Of a DNA stretch of 7,466 nt, positions 5,867 through 7,466 are shown piece after piece. Made by a program: the position numbers and the translations under genes. The notes below the pieces were generated by a model that saw only the letters and a program-made list of their open reading frames with translations, searched no databases and was not told where the DNA came from. Each line of letters opens with the position of its first letter. Positions within the stretch are counted from its first letter, which is position 1. Source of the DNA: Rhodobacterales bacterium 34-62-10 (lineage in GTDB: Bacteria; Pseudomonadota; Alphaproteobacteria; Rhodobacterales; Rhodobacteraceae); the NCBI GenBank assembly GCA_002282555.1, contig NCJR01000086.1:7628-15093 (forward strand), read 5' to 3'.

Positions 5867-6877
5867 ATGGATCTTCTCAACGCATTCATCACGCTGTCGA
5901 ATTTCGTCATCATCCCTGCGATTGCCTATGGCAGCCAACTGGCGCTGGGGGCTTTGGGTGTGACGCTGATCTATGGCATCCTGCGGTTTTCCAACTTTGC
6001 CCATGGCGACACGATGGCCTTTGGCACCATGGTGACCATCCTGTTCACGTGGTGGTTCCAGCATCTGGGATTGAGCCTTGGACCCTTTCCAACGGCGCTT
6101 TTGGCCCTGCCCTTTGGTATCGCGGGATGCGCGCTGTTCGTGCTGCTGACAGACCGGGCAGTCTATCGGTTCTACCGGGTGCAGAAGGCCAAGCCCGTGA
6201 TCCTTGTGATCGTGTCGATGGGCGTCATGTTCATCATGAACGGGGTTGTCCGCTTCATCATTGGTCCGGATGATCACAATTTCGGCGATGGCGAGCGGTT
6301 CATCATCTCGGCCCGCACCTTCCGCGAGATGACGGGGCTGGAGGAAGGGTTGGCGATCCGCACATCCACGGGCATCACGGTGGTGACGGCGGTGGTTGTC
6401 GTGGCACTGCTGTTCTGGTTCCTGAACAAGACACGCACCGGTAAATCCATGCGCGCCTATTCGGATAACGAGGATCTGGCGCTGCTGTCGGGCATCAACC
6501 CAGAGAAGGTCGTGGTGGTCACATGGGTGATCGTGGCGGCTTTGGCGACTGTGGCGGGCACGCTTTATGGTCTGGACAAAAGCTTCAAGGCCTTCACCTA
6601 TTTCCAGCTGCTGCTGCCGATCTTTGCCAGCGCCATCGTGGGTGGCCTGGGCAGTCCTGTCGGGGCCATCGCGGGTGGGTTCGTCATCGCCTTTTCCGAG
6701 GTGACGATCACCTATGCGTGGAAAAAGGTCATCACCTATGTCGTGCCGGAAAGCATGGCACCTGACGGATTGGTGCAGCTTTTGTCCACAGACTACAAAT
6801 TTGCGGTCAGCTTCATCATCCTGCTGGTCGTGCTGCTGTTCCGCCCGACGGGTCTGTTCAAGGGGAAATCGGTATGA
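5867..6877 (+). CDS. livH: HAAT ABC transporter permease, LivH type
   Basis: Integral inner-membrane subunit, 336 residues, forming the translocation path with the LivM-type partner. Hydrophobic segments lie near residues 10-40, 50-66, 77-95, 109-130, 168-187, 215-235, 248-280 and 312-326. LivH hallmarks are GALGVTLIYGILRFSNFAHGD (28-48), the ATPase-coupling loop TRTGKSMRAYSDNEDLALLSGI (189-210), FASAIVGGLGSPVGAIAGG (253-271) and the closing LLFRPTGLFKGK (323-334). A polar loop of about 30 residues (132-165, GPDDHNFGDG onward) and the segment 285-311 make it somewhat longer than E. coli LivH (about 308). A run of six G at 5854-5859 lies 7 bases before the ATG and may serve as ribosome site. 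The stop overlaps the next start as ATGA (6874-6877). Confidence 0.94.
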   Translation: MDLLNAFITLSNFVIIPAIAYGSQLALGALGVTLIYGILRFSNFAHGDTMAFGTMVTILFTWWFQHLGLSLGPFPTALLALPFGIAGCALFVLLTDRAVYRFYRVQKAKPVILVIVSMGVMFIMNGVVRFIIGPDDHNFGDGERFIISARTFREMTGLEEGLAIRTSTGITVVTAVVVVALLFWFLNKTRTGKSMRAYSDNEDLALLSGINPEKVVVVTWVIVAALATVAGTLYGLDKSFKAFTYFQLLLPIFASAIVGGLGSPVGAIAGGFVIAFSEVTITYAWKKVITYVVPESMAPDGLVQLLSTDYKFAVSFIILLVVLLFRPTGLFKGKSV

Positions 6878-7466
6878 ACGAGATGGTCAAGAATACCGGG
6901 CTGTTCGCCATTGTCGCTTTGCTGATCGTCATCACCGGCGTGATGCAAAGCTGGAACACGGCGCTGCTGATCCTGAACATGGGACTGATCAGCGCGATCA
7001 TGGCGCTGGGCGTGAACCTGCAATGGGGGTTTGCGGGCCTGTTCAATGTGGGCATCATGGGGTTTGTGGCGCTGGGCGGTCTGGCTTCGGTGCTGATCGC
7101 CATGCCGCCGACTGATGGGGCCTGGGCCGCTGGTGGTTATGGTATCGTGCTGGGCCTGCTGATGGGAGCGGCGACGATTGTCGCGGCTGTGCTGACCTAT
7201 CAGCGCATGCCGAATGGCACAGCGCGGACATTGGCGATGCTGGTCATCCTGATACTGGGCTTTTTCCTTTACCGCGCGGTCTATGATCCCGGTGTCGACG
7301 CGGTCGAGGCGATCAATCCCGCATCCAGTGGCAATATCGGAGGGCTGGGCCTGCCGATCCTGCTGTCATGGCCTGTGGGCGGTCTGCTGGCGGCAGGTGT
7401 CGCGTGGGTCATCGGCAAGACGGCACTGGGCTTGCGGTCGGACTATCTGGCCATCGCCACGCTGGG
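6874..7466 (+). CDS. livM: HAAT ABC transporter permease, LivM type (3' end outside window)
   Basis: Second membrane subunit of the importer; 197 complete codons are visible before the window end. The start ATG 6874 overlaps the livH stop by four bases. The protein begins MNEMVKNTGLFAIVALLIVI. Family marks are ALGVNLQWGFAGLFNVGIMGFVALGG (44-69), the LivM core segment with the Gln-Trp-Gly and Gly-Leu-Phe-Asn patterns, and GLRSDYLAIATLG at the very end, equivalent to the LRGDYLAIVTLG motif before the coupling region. Between these lie about 115 residues with predicted membrane segments near 88-108, 118-136 and 158-180, more than I expect for classical LivM, where the two motifs are closer. The C-terminal half, with the remaining helices, lies downstream. 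Family call is firm. Confidence 0.9.
   Translation, partial: MNEMVKNTGLFAIVALLIVITGVMQSWNTALLILNMGLISAIMALGVNLQWGFAGLFNVGIMGFVALGGLASVLIAMPPTDGAWAAGGYGIVLGLLMGAATIVAAVLTYQRMPNGTARTLAMLVILILGFFLYRAVYDPGVDAVEAINPASSGNIGGLGLPILLSWPVGGLLAAGVAWVIGKTALGLRSDYLAIATL

Noticed and set aside
4991..6277. Long minus-strand open frame of 428 codons opposite livF and livH
   Set aside because: His-, Gln- and Arg-rich translation with no recognisable domain, fully antisense to two secure genes.

Overview
The window is about 7.5 kb of dense, fairly GC-rich bacterial DNA with short intergenic gaps. The protein families are a class II DAHP synthase, a GlxA-type AraC regulator, a soluble PQQ-type dehydrogenase and a HAAT transporter in the order SBP-ATPase-ATPase-permease-permease. 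Together with the codon use they suggest an alphaproteobacterium, most likely Rhodobacterales (Roseobacter group). The taxon is inferred from protein character, not from a marker gene. I see no phage, insertion sequence, CRISPR, tRNA or rRNA.

Layout: (1) Bases 1-472, minus strand, hold the first 157 codons of a class II 3-deoxy-7-phosphoheptulonate synthase, the entry enzyme of the shikimate pathway; its C-terminal part lies outside the window. (2) A 207-base divergent gap separates it from a GlxA-family regulator (680-1684, plus). (3) The regulator ends 3 bases from the stop codon of a convergent, exported PQQ-dependent sugar (aldose) dehydrogenase (1688-2800, minus). (4) A 174-base divergent region containing two inverted repeats separates that gene from the transporter operon. 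(5) From 2975 to the window end runs a branched-chain-amino-acid-type (HAAT) ABC importer: periplasmic binding protein, a strong G+C hairpin, LivG-type ATPase, LivF-type ATPase, LivH-type permease and LivM-type permease. The LivM gene is cut by the window end.

How they work together: the binding protein captures a small solute, probably an amino acid or related amide, in the periplasm. It delivers the solute to the LivH/LivM membrane pair, powered by LivG/LivF. ATGA overlaps at 5033-5036 and 6874-6877 and a 3-base gap at 5864-5866 indicate translational coupling of the four membrane and ATPase genes. The hairpin after the binding-protein gene fits the usual excess of binding protein over membrane components. 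The GlxA-type regulator belongs to the same broad family as regulators of glycine betaine, carnitine and arginine catabolism. It may control the neighbouring transporter or dehydrogenase, but the sequence does not prove this.

I found no evidence of a new biological system. The points worth a second look are modest: the hairpin, a palindrome placed like an operator, an N-terminal extension on the LivF protein, a Walker B substitution in the LivG protein, and a lengthened middle segment in the LivM protein.
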